Assembly (NCBI GenBank): GCA_029960065.1
Contig: JASCOF010000003.1
Coordinates: 62,001 to 126,000 of the forward strand
Source of the DNA: Flavobacteriaceae bacterium PS02336
Lineage (GTDB): Bacteria > Bacteroidota > Bacteroidia > Flavobacteriales > Flavobacteriaceae
Reading direction: 5' to 3'
Length of the DNA stretch: 64,000 nucleotides
The notes beneath the pieces are model-generated. The model saw nothing but the letters and a program-made list of their open reading frames with translations. It was not told the origin of the DNA and did not search any database. Positions 10,201 through 18,088 of the stretch are shown one piece after another (position 1 is the stretch's first letter; the number at the start of each line of letters is the position of its first letter). The position numbers and the translations under genes are program-made.

Positions 10201-10467
10201 TCTTCGGAAGAAATCATAAATCTTGGCGGAAATCCCGAAAACGAGTACATTAAAATTAATGTGGCTGATAACGGAATCGGTTTTGATAAAGATTTTGAAA
10301 GCAGAATTTTCGAGCCTTTCTACAGACTTCATAGCAAAGGTGAATATGCAGGAAGCGGACTTGGTTTAACTCTCGTAAAAAAAATAGTTTCCAACCATAA
10401 TGGTTTCATTAATGCATCAAGTAAAATTGGTATTGGCACAACTATGAGTATTTATCTACCTTCATAG
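7201..10467 (+). CDS. CheB-CheR-PAS-histidine kinase fusion protein (paralog 1)
   Basis: A 1088-residue cytosolic sensor. In order: CheB-like methylesterase domain (about 14-190), CheR methyltransferase (about 205-480; SAM motif AACSTGEEAYSLA and SCRNVMIYLD), a PAS-like segment (about 515-610), a long Glu/Gln-rich coiled coil (about 635-715), a PAS domain (about 720-840) and a HisKA/HATPase kinase (phospho-acceptor H866 in SHDLQEP, then N, G1 DNGIGF and G2 GSGLGL boxes). In the CheB part Ser22 and Asp140 of the triad remain but the catalytic His is Gln49, so esterase activity is doubtful. The TTG start is supported by alignment with the ATG of the paralog at 11151: both have 13 residues before the first block. 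No receiver domain or partner regulator is adjacent. Confidence 0.9.
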   Translation: MQSKIQSENNSLQFPITAIAGSAEDIAVLNIIIAQIPVNSDMTYVIVQQLSASVVNLTELIRKSSKIPVIEIISAVDFQPNHIYVVPENNYLIAAKGLLEMHTIKRIDKITNSIDLSLEAIAQVYKSFATGILLSGTSFDGTHGLKKIREFGGVTIVQNPETAVYKIMSQNAIEADAVDFILAPDDISTQLTNIRKGYLHNNAYSDEEHIAEKDEEVLNQILNLILQKTGNDFFHYKKPTIRRRITRRMVVLNKETISDYYNILRLDKYEQELLFNDLLIPVTYFFRDEESFESLSKTVLPQLIENCTNNTLRVWTAACSTGEEAYSLAIVICEYLSQHHIKDLKVQIFASDISEKSICKARTAVYSAQDLQHISESRLDNYFTKRDGHYHVNKVIRDMCIFATHNFLKDPPFARIDLVSCRNVMIYLDSFLQEKVLSSFHYSLKEKGILFLGKSESANTALHLFDALVKQDKIYTKKFTPARYVPQAFKPVYNSAAKTKLPDGSQENDFRKIADDILFSRYTPASVIINEHLEIVHFHGDTSPFLLPAPGRPNFNILKMAREGISFELRNALIEIKKNRESILQENLSVKDQNYQVSFEIVTLLNDKDHLMILFHKNLLPETDLDLKQRAKNADQLRIAELEKELSQLREDIKRVTEEQQIAFEELQTTNEELLSSSEELQAMNEELETSTEELQSNNQELMCTNDELLDRQDQLLSMRHYAESIVQTIREPLIIIDKDYNVKSANPAFYKYFGYAEKDTEGFSFFEIGNCQWDIPEFKDLIFKMLVQKKTIEDYRLQILCNGSDKKTLMVNARLIQNAKPDGMILLAFEDITDLLASNELLNKRNAELQLYNEQLENFTSAASHDLQEPLNKIHMLCHRIFERENALSEDGKHNLQRAMFSAKNMSQLIADLINYSRINFTEKKFKNTDFNLLVKKTLSDIRDSIEEKKAVVKVDITANSINAIAFQIQQLLTNLILNSIKYSKESVAPEIRIETMSASSEEIINLGGNPENEYIKINVADNGIGFDKDFESRIFEPFYRLHSKGEYAGSGLGLTLVKKIVSNHNGFINASSKIGIGTTMSIYLPS

Positions 10468-10754
10468 TTTAAAAATCTTCTAAATTTAATGGGAATTATG
10501 AAAATATAAATCTAAAATTATAATACTTAATGTAAAAAAGTAGGTTTATATTTATTATTTAAGAGATGAATCAATTATTTGAACATTCAATTTAATTATA
10601 GCATTTCTGTAATTGCCTGATAAATTAGTCCAGAGAGTGAATTACAGCATCTATAACAGCAATTTAAAACAGAAGTTAGTAGTGTGAAATAAAGAGACCA
10701 AAGTCTACTTTAAATAATAAAATAGACTTTAACCAACAGAACAAATCTATACCG

Positions 10755-11015
10755 TTACGGTCTTGTTCTATTAATGGTATCTCTACCCTGCTGAGTCGTG
10801 TTTTCTTTAGACTTAGTGGTTTTTCCCTTCTTTTCAGTACGCTGTCTATTGACTGTATCTTTCTGCGTAGTAGTGCTTTTCTGCGTACTAGTTTTGTGTT
10901 TGCTTTTTTTACTGTGAATAGTGTCTGTACTCTGTTTTTTCTTAACAGGGGTTTCCTGAGCAGATGCAAACCCAAAAAACAGGATCATACAAAAGCTTGC
11001 AATTAAATTTCTCAT
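10755..11015 (-). CDS. Small secreted Lys/Thr-rich basic protein
   Basis: An 86-residue protein with a clear signal peptide (hydrophobic stretch 5-18, cleavage after ASA or at AQ near residue 20). The mature part is very low complexity: Lys, Thr, Gln, Ser and Arg with almost no hydrophobic residues, so it is probably disordered and strongly positively charged outside the cytoplasm. It is transcribed leftwards between the two paralogous CheB/CheR kinases and shares its upstream region with the second. An overlapping frame on the same strand (10975-10676) is an artefact of the repetitive composition. I recognise no family and assign no function. Confidence 0.6.
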   Translation of the reverse strand: MRNLIASFCMILFFGFASAQETPVKKKQSTDTIHSKKSKHKTSTQKSTTTQKDTVNRQRTEKKGKTTKSKENTTQQGRDTINRTRP

Positions 11016-11150
11016 AATTCATTTCTTTTAATTAATAATTTGATTTTCAAAACAATACATTTTGTTTCATTGCAAATTTTAGGGTTTTGACTATCAATTA
11101 TTTACACTAAAAAACATTTAAATTATAGGATTGCCATAAACCTCATAAAA

Positions 11151-14100
11151 ATGAAAACAAATGAATTAATCAATCAAACAAACTCGAATTTTCAAGTAAC
11201 AGCAATAGGAAGTTCTTCAGCCGATATAGATGTATTAAAAAAAATAATATCAGATCTGCCGTTAGATTCAGGAAGAGCTTATATTATTTTTGAAAATTTT
11301 TCTACTGCCCAAACTCCTAATCTTGCAGATGTACTTGCAGCCAAAACCAAAATACCAGTTACAGAAATCGTTCATCACATTAATGTAGAATCCAACCGTA
11401 TTTATGTTATTCCTGTAAATAATTTTCTGATTTACGAAGACGGGATATTACAATTAAAACCTTTAATCAGAAGCAGTAAAACCAATAACGGTTTTGATAT
11501 CTTTTTTGAAACAGTCGGAAGTACTTTTAAAAGTTATTCGATAGGTTTAATTTTAACTTGGTCACCGTTTGACGGTTCTACTGGTCTTAAAAAACTAAAA
11601 GAAGCCGGCGGGTCAACAATTGGTGTTCTTTCTAAAAAAGGTTTTATTCAGAATGCGATAACTTCTGAATACATCGACTATTTTACACCGCCAGATGATA
11701 TTGCTGATAAGCTATTGCAGATTCATGAACGGAACTTACTAACGCATTCTTACGGAGAAAAAGAATCAACACCCGACGAAAAGGAACTGCTGCATCAAAT
11801 AATTGAGATATTATTTTTAAGAACCGGCACTGATTTTCAGCATTATAAACATACCACACTGCGAAGAAGAATTGCAAAAAGAATGGTTGTAACCAAACAG
11901 GAAACTTTCGAAAAATATCTGATCTTATTGCGAATTAATACTAAAGAGCAAGATTTTTTATTTGATGATTTATTGATTTCGGTTACTTATTTTTTCCGTG
12001 ATCAGGAGGTCTTTGATAATTTGTGCCAAAGCATTTTTCCTTCTCTTATTGAAAACCTAACCAATTCAACATTACGGTGCTGGTCGGCAGGCTGTTCTAC
12101 GGGAGAAGAAGCCTATTCTCTAGCCATCTGCATTCACGAATATTTGGAAGAAATCAATAGAAACGATATTAAAGTGCAGATTATAGCTTCAGATCTGTCT
12201 GAAAAATGTATATCGAAAGCGCGATTGGCCACTTATACTGCACAAGACATAAAAAATATAAGTGAAAAAAGACTTGAAAAATACTTTACCAAAAGAGACA
12301 ATAGCTTTCATGTCAATAAAGTTATTCGTGATATGTGTGTTTTTGCCATTCACGACTTAACAAAAGATGCCCCATTTGCCAAAATTGATTTTGTTTCCTG
12401 CCGCAATGTTTTAATCTATTTTGATACCGATTTGCAGAATCAGGTATTAGCATCTTTTCACTATGCGCTTCGCGACAAGGGATTTTTGTTTTTGGGAAAA
12501 CCAGAATGGACACAGCACGTTCCGCACTTATTTACAACTGTCAACAACTTGAATAGAATTTACACACGTAAAACGGTGGAGCAGTTTCTCCCAAAAAAAA
12601 TAACGAGGACTGATTATAATACTTCGAAAATAAATGAAAGCAGTGACCCTGAAACAAACTATAGAAAAATTGCTTCAGATATTCTGCTGGAAAATTATTC
12701 GCCTGCTGCGGTAATCATTAATGAAGATCTTGAAATTGTTCATTTCCATGGCGACACCAGTCCGTTTTTACAGCCAGCGCCCGGAAAACCGAGTTTCAAC
12801 ATACTAAATATGGTTCGTGAGGAATGGGTTTTTGAACTCAGAAATAATATTTTAAAAGCCAGAAATGAAAAAAAGAACTTTTCGGGAGAATTTACTGCCT
12901 TAACAAAACAGCCTTTTGTGACTTCCTTCGAAATTATTTATCTGCCTGCCTATACTGATATACTGCTTATTATACTCTGCAAAAAAAACATTGCCTCAGC
13001 AGATTCCAGCAGTCATCATTCTCCGGAAATGGAGAAAGAACTGCTGCAGCTTCGCGGCGATTTTAAAAGACTTACCGAAGAACAGCAGATTTATTTCGAA
13101 GAATTGCAGACTACAAATGAAGAATTGGTAAGCTCAAACGAAGAAATGCTGCAAATAAACCAACAGCTTGAACACGCTGCTCAGGAACTGCAGTCTAATA
13201 ATCAGGAACTTTCCTGTTTAAATGATGAACTTCAAAATCGTAGGGAAGAACTCGCTTCTATGCATAATTTTTACGAATCAATTGTCAATACCATTAAAGA
13301 ACCGCTTCTTATTATCGATAAAAATTTTATCATTAAAAGCGCTAATCCCGCTTTTTACAACTACTTTAAAACCACTGAAGAACAGACGGAAGGGCATCCA
13401 ATATTCGATATAGGAAATTCGCATTGGGATATACCTGCGTTTAGAGCATCTGTACTAAAAAAAGTAAGCAGCAATGAGGTTGTAGAAAATTTCAAAATCC
13501 AGTTTAACTTTGATATTCACGGAAAAAAAATAATGCTTGTTAACGCCGCTCCAATTGTGAATGCTGTTCCAGATGGGATGATTTTAATAGCGTTGGAAGA
13601 CATTACAGATCTAGAAGAAAGCCATGAATCGCTAAAAAATAAAAATCAGGAACTTCATAACTATAACCAACAATTAGAATCGTTTACAATAGCAGCAAGC
13701 GATCATTTATTAGAGCCGATTAGGAAAATTTATATGTTTGGAAAAAAGGTTTTAGATGCCGAAAAAGAGCTGACAGAAACTGGAAAACATAATTTAAATC
13801 GGCTATTAAGTTCGGCTGTAAATATGAATCAGCTTCTTGAAGATTTAATTGATTATTCGAAAATAAATTTTGGCCGCAAGGAATTTAAAAAAACAGATTT
13901 GAATATTGTTCTAAAAAAAGTACTATCTGACTTAAAATCCAGCATAGGCAAGCAGAAAGCGGAAATAGAATTCAACACGCTGCCATCGCTTCTTATTATT
14001 CCTTCGCAGATGCAGCAGCTTCTGGCTCATTTAATTTCTAATGCTATCAAATATGCCAAACAAGAAAGCAGTCCGAAGATCAAAATTGGCGTTGCCGAAG

Positions 14101-14366
14101 TTTATCCTGATGAATTAATAGATTTTGGAGGTGATCACGAGAAACAATATATCAAACTTTTTATTAGCGATAATGGAATTGGCTTTAGTAAAAATTATGA
14201 AACGCTCATTTTTAATCCATTTTATAAACTTCATAATGAGGGGCATTACGGAAGCGGACTTGGATTAACACTTGTTCAGAAAATTGTTTACAATCATAAA
14301 GGATTTATCAAAATTTCCAGCGAGCCCAATAGAGGCACTAATGTATATATTTATCTGCCTTCTTAA
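11151..14366 (+). CDS. CheB-CheR-PAS-histidine kinase fusion protein (paralog 2), altered H-box
   Basis: A 1071-residue paralog of the protein at 7201 with the same domain order and clear similarity throughout. The CheR part looks intact (GCSTGEEAYSLA, SCRNVLIYFD). In the CheB part Ser22 and Asp141 remain but the catalytic His is Asn49. The HATPase boxes are intact (DNGIGF, GSGLGL). The H-box is odd: where paralog 1 reads SHDLQEP this one reads SDHLLEP (codons GAT CAT at 13701-13706), placing Asp851 at the phospho-acceptor site with His852 next to it. It may be an ATP-binding pseudokinase, a heterodimer partner of paralog 1, or use the shifted His. It is closed by a hairpin at 14388. Confidence 0.9.
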   Translation: MKTNELINQTNSNFQVTAIGSSSADIDVLKKIISDLPLDSGRAYIIFENFSTAQTPNLADVLAAKTKIPVTEIVHHINVESNRIYVIPVNNFLIYEDGILQLKPLIRSSKTNNGFDIFFETVGSTFKSYSIGLILTWSPFDGSTGLKKLKEAGGSTIGVLSKKGFIQNAITSEYIDYFTPPDDIADKLLQIHERNLLTHSYGEKESTPDEKELLHQIIEILFLRTGTDFQHYKHTTLRRRIAKRMVVTKQETFEKYLILLRINTKEQDFLFDDLLISVTYFFRDQEVFDNLCQSIFPSLIENLTNSTLRCWSAGCSTGEEAYSLAICIHEYLEEINRNDIKVQIIASDLSEKCISKARLATYTAQDIKNISEKRLEKYFTKRDNSFHVNKVIRDMCVFAIHDLTKDAPFAKIDFVSCRNVLIYFDTDLQNQVLASFHYALRDKGFLFLGKPEWTQHVPHLFTTVNNLNRIYTRKTVEQFLPKKITRTDYNTSKINESSDPETNYRKIASDILLENYSPAAVIINEDLEIVHFHGDTSPFLQPAPGKPSFNILNMVREEWVFELRNNILKARNEKKNFSGEFTALTKQPFVTSFEIIYLPAYTDILLIILCKKNIASADSSSHHSPEMEKELLQLRGDFKRLTEEQQIYFEELQTTNEELVSSNEEMLQINQQLEHAAQELQSNNQELSCLNDELQNRREELASMHNFYESIVNTIKEPLLIIDKNFIIKSANPAFYNYFKTTEEQTEGHPIFDIGNSHWDIPAFRASVLKKVSSNEVVENFKIQFNFDIHGKKIMLVNAAPIVNAVPDGMILIALEDITDLEESHESLKNKNQELHNYNQQLESFTIAASDHLLEPIRKIYMFGKKVLDAEKELTETGKHNLNRLLSSAVNMNQLLEDLIDYSKINFGRKEFKKTDLNIVLKKVLSDLKSSIGKQKAEIEFNTLPSLLIIPSQMQQLLAHLISNAIKYAKQESSPKIKIGVAEVYPDELIDFGGDHEKQYIKLFISDNGIGFSKNYETLIFNPFYKLHNEGHYGSGLGLTLVQKIVYNHKGFIKISSEPNRGTNVYIYLPS

Positions 14367-14387
14367 ATAAGTAAATTACAAAAGATT

Positions 14388-14416
14388 AAATCTCCAGAAA
14401 TGGAGATTTTTCTGTT
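14388..14416 (+). terminator. Terminator after CheB-CheR kinase paralog 2
   Basis: A 9-bp stem (14388-14396 with 14401-14409) capped by a GAAA tetraloop and followed by a T-rich stretch. Confidence 0.8.
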
Positions 14417-14484
14417 TTAACCATTTTGTGGCAATTGTGGAAAATTGAAAAGTAATCTTATAAAAAACGAGTTCTTTCAAAATT

Positions 14485-14492
14485 TAAATTTG
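14485..14492 (+). promoter_or_regulatory. Candidate -7 box of the catalase operon
   Basis: TAAATTTG fits TAnnTTTG, 94 bp before the catalase start. No clear -33 TTTG is seen at the expected spacing. Confidence 0.35.
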
Positions 14493-14585
14493 GAACACTT
14501 GATAAATTGCGGTCAGCAGCTACCTAAAAATCTGAACGATTAAGACTGTAATTATTTTTAAGTTTTAACTAATTTAAGAAACACC

Positions 14586-16730
14586 ATGAAAAATTTTCAA
14601 GACGAAAAACAACGTGATTTGTCCATCAATACCTCCGATGGAACAAACAAATTTTTAACAACAGATCAGGGCGTGAAAATTAATGATGATAACAATTCCC
14701 TTAAAGCAGGTGATCGCGGTCCCTCTTTACTGGAGGATTTTATTTTAAGGGAAAAAATCACGCATTTTGATCACGAAAGAATTCCAGAAAGAATTGTTCA
14801 CGCGCGCGGTTCTGGAGCACACGGCTTCTTTGAAGTTACGAACCCCATTCCAGAATTAACAAAAGCAGGATTTTTACAGGAAAAAGGATTAATTACACCT
14901 GTATTTGCACGGTTTTCTACCGTGGCAGGATCTAGGGGTTCTACTGATCTTGCGAGAGATGCCAGAGGATTTGCCGTAAAATTTTATACACAGGAAGGAA
15001 TTTACGATTTAGTAGCCAATAATATCCCTGTATTTTTTATTCAGGATGCCTCTAAATTTCCCGATCTTGTCCATGCCGTAAAACCAGAACCGCATAATGA
15101 AATGCCTCAGGCAGCATCGGCGCATGATACCTTTTGGGATTTTATTTCGCTGATGCCAGAATCTATGCACATGATTATGTGGGTTATGTCTGATCGTGCA
15201 ATTCCGAGAAGCTACAGAATGATGGAAGGTTTTGGTGTTCATACTTTTAGGCTTGTTAATGCTCAGGAAGAATCGGTTTTTGTAAAATTCCACTTTAAAC
15301 CAAAATTAGGTACGCATGCCGTTGCTTGGGATGAAGCACAGAAAATTTCTGGAAAAAATCCTGATTTCCACAGACAGGATTTGTGGGAAGCCATTGAAAC
15401 AGGAAATTTTCCGGAATGGGAATTAGGCGTTCAGATTATTCCAGCAGAAGACGAACATAAATATGAATTTGACCTTTTAGATCCAACAAAAATTGTTCCT
15501 GAAGAATTAGTTCCTGTCACTATTGTGGGAAGGATGGTTTTGAACAAAAACCCCGATAATTTCTTTGCCGAAACCGAACAGATTGCGTTTCATCCAGGAC
15601 ATGTAGTTCCGGGAATTGATTTTTCTAATGATCCGCTTTTACAGGGAAGATTATTCTCCTATACAGATACACAATTATCGCGATTAGGAAGTCCGAATTT
15701 TCATGAAATTCCAATTAACAGAAGTGTTGCTCCTGTTCACAACAATCAGCGAGACGGACATATGCGTCAGGAAATTAATAAAGGCCGCGTCAGTTATTCT
15801 CCCAATTCTCTTGGGGGCGGATGCCCTTATCAGGCAAAAATTGCTGAAGGCGGATTTGCAAGTTTTAACGAACGTGTCGACTCTCATAAAGTAAGAGCAA
15901 GAAGCGAAAGTTTTAATGATCATTTCGGACAGGCCAAATTGTTTTTTAACAGCCAGACACCCGAAGAAAAAAGCCACATTGTAAAAGCACTGCGCTTTGA
16001 GCTTGGAAAAGTTGAAACCACCGCTATTAGAGTTAGAATGCTCGGCTTATTATCTCAGGTTGATAACGAACTTGCTGAAAAAGTAGCCCAGGGACTTGGA
16101 GCAAAAGTTCCCACAGTTTTAGAAACACCTATGAACAAAGGCGTATCGCCAGAAACAGAAGAATCAGGAACTCAGGAACCAAAAACTGTTCAATCTTCAG
16201 TTGAAGCATCTCAAGCTTTGAGTATGGTTAATAATCCAACCAATTCGCCAACAATCGAATCCAGAAAAGTAGCTATTCTAGTATCTGACGGCGTTTCGGA
16301 AGCTTCGGTGATGAACATCAAAAATGCATTGAAAAAAGCGGGCGCCAAAGGCTGTGTTATTGCACCGCATTTAGGGTCCGTTACAGCAGATACCGATCGA
16401 GCAATTGCAGCAGAATTCAGTTTCTTAACTGCTTCCTCCGTTTTGTTTGATGCTGTATATGTGCCGCACGGATCAGGAGTAAATGCTTTGGCAGATAATG
16501 ATGATGCCGTTGAATACTTAACCGATGCTTATAAACATTGTAAAGTGATCGGTGCCGATGGCGGGGCTTCTGAAATAATAAGCGGAGCGCCTTTTGCTGG
16601 AAAAATTACAAATGACGATGAAGGCGTTATTGTTACCAGTGAAATTGCGAGCGAAGCATTTGCCCAGGAATTTATAACTGCAATGACCAAACACCGTTTC
16701 TGGCAGCGCGAACCAAACTTATACAATTAA
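14586..16730 (+). CDS. katE: Large-subunit monofunctional catalase (HPII type)
   Basis: A 714-residue clade 2 catalase that breaks down hydrogen peroxide. The distal His is H72 in VHARGSGAHG, the distal Asn is in NNIPVFFIQD (about 146) and the proximal heme Tyr lies in RLFSYTDTQ. The extra C-terminal domain (about 560-714, starting RKVAILVSDGVS) is the DJ-1/class I amidotransferase-like fold found in E. coli HPII. The N-terminal extension is shorter than in HPII. There is no signal peptide. It lies 18 bp ahead of a DUF892 ferritin-like gene, with which it is probably co-transcribed. Large catalases of this type usually serve stationary-phase or stress defence. Confidence 0.95.
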   Translation: MKNFQDEKQRDLSINTSDGTNKFLTTDQGVKINDDNNSLKAGDRGPSLLEDFILREKITHFDHERIPERIVHARGSGAHGFFEVTNPIPELTKAGFLQEKGLITPVFARFSTVAGSRGSTDLARDARGFAVKFYTQEGIYDLVANNIPVFFIQDASKFPDLVHAVKPEPHNEMPQAASAHDTFWDFISLMPESMHMIMWVMSDRAIPRSYRMMEGFGVHTFRLVNAQEESVFVKFHFKPKLGTHAVAWDEAQKISGKNPDFHRQDLWEAIETGNFPEWELGVQIIPAEDEHKYEFDLLDPTKIVPEELVPVTIVGRMVLNKNPDNFFAETEQIAFHPGHVVPGIDFSNDPLLQGRLFSYTDTQLSRLGSPNFHEIPINRSVAPVHNNQRDGHMRQEINKGRVSYSPNSLGGGCPYQAKIAEGGFASFNERVDSHKVRARSESFNDHFGQAKLFFNSQTPEEKSHIVKALRFELGKVETTAIRVRMLGLLSQVDNELAEKVAQGLGAKVPTVLETPMNKGVSPETEESGTQEPKTVQSSVEASQALSMVNNPTNSPTIESRKVAILVSDGVSEASVMNIKNALKKAGAKGCVIAPHLGSVTADTDRAIAAEFSFLTASSVLFDAVYVPHGSGVNALADNDDAVEYLTDAYKHCKVIGADGGASEIISGAPFAGKITNDDEGVIVTSEIASEAFAQEFITAMTKHRFWQREPNLYN

Positions 16731-16748
16731 TTTCAAAAAAAATAAAAA

Positions 16749-17345
16749 ATGAAAAATTCAGAAAAACAAGGTCAGACTAACGCTGCACAGCCAAAAGCGA
16801 GTCAGTCTAAAGATATAAAAAACAATTCGAAAAATATTGTAGCACCGGCACCAGATGCTGCTGCAGATTTAAAAGATTTCTTTATTGACAGTTTAAAAGA
16901 CATTTACTGGGCAGAAAATGCTTTACTGGGTGCTTTGCCAAAAATGGCTGACAATGCTTCAGCTGCGGGACTTTCGGGAGCTATTTTAGAACATCTTTCT
17001 GTAACTCAGAACCAAGTAGCCAGATTGGAACAGGTTTTTGATTTATTAGGCGAAAAAGCAGAAGGCAAAAAATGTGAAGCTATGGCAGGTTTATTAAAAG
17101 AAGGAGACAGTATTCTTTTAGAAACAACACCAGGAGCTGTTAGAGATGCCGGAATTATAGCCGCTTCTCAAAAAATAGAACATTATGAAATAGCTACTTA
17201 TGGCACTTTGGTAGCTTTTGCTAAAGCAATTGGCGAAAATGATGCAGCAAAATTATTAACGCAGACTCTTGCAGAAGAAAAAGAGGCTGATTGTCTTCTA
17301 AATGACGTAGCACTCAATTTGGTAAACATTGTTGCAGCAGAATAA
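16749..17345 (+). CDS. DUF892 ferritin-like protein (YciE/YciF family)
   Basis: A 198-residue protein. After about 40 polar residues rich in Lys, Gln and Ala, the DUF892 helical bundle begins with LKDFFIDSLKDIYWAENALLGALPKM and continues with helices carrying Glu/His pairs (LEHLSVTQNQVARLEQVF, KIEHYEIATYGTL). Family structures are four-helix ferritin-like bundles that can bind a di-metal centre; their function is not firmly known, but they occur in stress operons. It directly follows the catalase gene by 18 bp and is closed by a hairpin, which fits an oxidative-stress or iron-handling role. The N-terminal tail is probably disordered. Confidence 0.88.
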   Translation: MKNSEKQGQTNAAQPKASQSKDIKNNSKNIVAPAPDAAADLKDFFIDSLKDIYWAENALLGALPKMADNASAAGLSGAILEHLSVTQNQVARLEQVFDLLGEKAEGKKCEAMAGLLKEGDSILLETTPGAVRDAGIIAASQKIEHYEIATYGTLVAFAKAIGENDAAKLLTQTLAEEKEADCLLNDVALNLVNIVAAE

Positions 17346-17377
17346 TTACACTATTTCTTGTTTATTATTTTTACCTG

Positions 17378-17410
17378 AAAACACCTGTATAAATACAGGT
17401 GTTTTTTATT
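17378..17410 (+). terminator. Terminator of the catalase-DUF892 operon
   Basis: A perfect 12-bp stem (17378-17389 with 17394-17405), 4-nt loop and T run. Confidence 0.88.
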
Positions 17411-17482
17411 TAAAAAGTAATCAGCTGTTAATTATACAATTAGAAGTGCCAATATATGTAAAATAATGACTTGTAGTCCCTG

Positions 17483-17490
17483 TACATTTG
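17483..17490 (+). promoter_or_regulatory. Candidate -7 box for the small basic/acidic gene pair
   Basis: TACATTTG matches TAnnTTTG and lies 28 bp before the small ORF at 17519, so the pair probably has its own promoter after the upstream terminator. No clear -33 is seen. Confidence 0.4.
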
Positions 17491-17518
17491 GCTTATTAAC
17501 AAATTAAAAAAATATATC

Positions 17519-17659
17519 ATGGCAACTTCAAACACTAAAAAAAGCACTGATAGTGCTAAGACATCAGGTAAACAAACTGATAAAAAAGAAACTGCTTCAA
17601 AAGGCGGTTCAAAATCTGCTTCGGATTCGAAAAAGGAATCAGGTTCAACTAAAAAATAA
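17519..17659 (+). CDS. Small (46 aa) Lys/Ser/Thr-rich basic protein
   Basis: An ATG-started frame of 46 codons encoding an almost purely polar protein (Lys, Ser, Thr, Gly, Ala, Asp) with no hydrophobic core and no signal peptide; net charge is strongly positive. It is 18 bp upstream of a very acidic protein gene, has a -7-like box 28 bp ahead and sits just after the catalase operon. Very short Lys-rich stress proteins are often missed by gene callers. A KGG triplet recalls stress proteins with KGG repeats, but one triplet is not enough to assign that family. Function unknown. Confidence 0.6.
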   Translation: MATSNTKKSTDSAKTSGKQTDKKETASKGGSKSASDSKKESGSTKK

Positions 17660-17677
17660 CATTTAAAAAATTGTATT

Positions 17678-18055
17678 ATGAATTTAGACGAAAAAGAAAA
17701 TTACAATCTGGAAGATGTGAATTTTCAAAATAACGAACTATATCAGGATCCTGACATGGATACACCTCCAGATCATACTATATCAGATAATGCTGAGCCA
17801 GATTATGGCAGCGATTTGGAAAGCCAGGAATTTGGAAAAGAAAATTTCGATAATGAAGACCTCGGTAATGAAAAATCAGATATTGATGAATTTGCTGCAG
17901 ATGAACTGGACAACGACGAATTGGACGATGAATTTGATAATGATGAACTGGAAGACGATTTTGATGACAATGAAATTGACAATGACGAATTGGATGACGA
18001 AGATCTAGGAAATCTAGATGATGAAGAAGGGACAAATCCAGATCGAAATCTTTAA
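17678..18055 (+). CDS. Highly acidic Asp/Glu/Asn-rich protein with degenerate repeats
   Basis: A 125-residue protein with no signal peptide. From about residue 60 it consists of degenerate units of the type DNDELDDEF or DNDELEDDF, so Asp and Glu dominate and the protein is likely disordered. It follows the basic 46-residue protein by 18 bp. Such polyacidic tails can bind divalent cations or basic partners, but nothing in the sequence proves this. Reading frames overlapping it on both strands come from the repetitive GAT/GAA codons and are not genes. Closed by a terminator shared with the convergent gene. Confidence 0.65.
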   Translation: MNLDEKENYNLEDVNFQNNELYQDPDMDTPPDHTISDNAEPDYGSDLESQEFGKENFDNEDLGNEKSDIDEFAADELDNDELDDEFDNDELEDDFDDNEIDNDELDDEDLGNLDDEEGTNPDRNL

Positions 18056-18062
18056 AAACATT

Positions 18063-18088
18063 AAAGCCGTCTTACAGACGGCTTTTGT
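18063..18088 (+). terminator. Terminator between convergent genes
   Basis: A 10-bp perfect stem (18063-18072 with 18076-18085) with a 3-nt loop and TTTTG tail, ending at the stop codon of the leftward receiver-like gene. It may work in both directions. Confidence 0.8.

Noticed and set aside
10676..10975. Leftward 99-codon frame overlapping the small basic secreted protein
   Set aside because: It is the same repetitive Lys/Thr stretch read in another frame; the 86-codon frame has a proper signal peptide.
17778..18035. Frames overlapping the acidic protein on both strands (His-rich leftward, Met/Thr-rich rightward)
   Set aside because: They result from reading repeated GAT/GAA codons out of frame.
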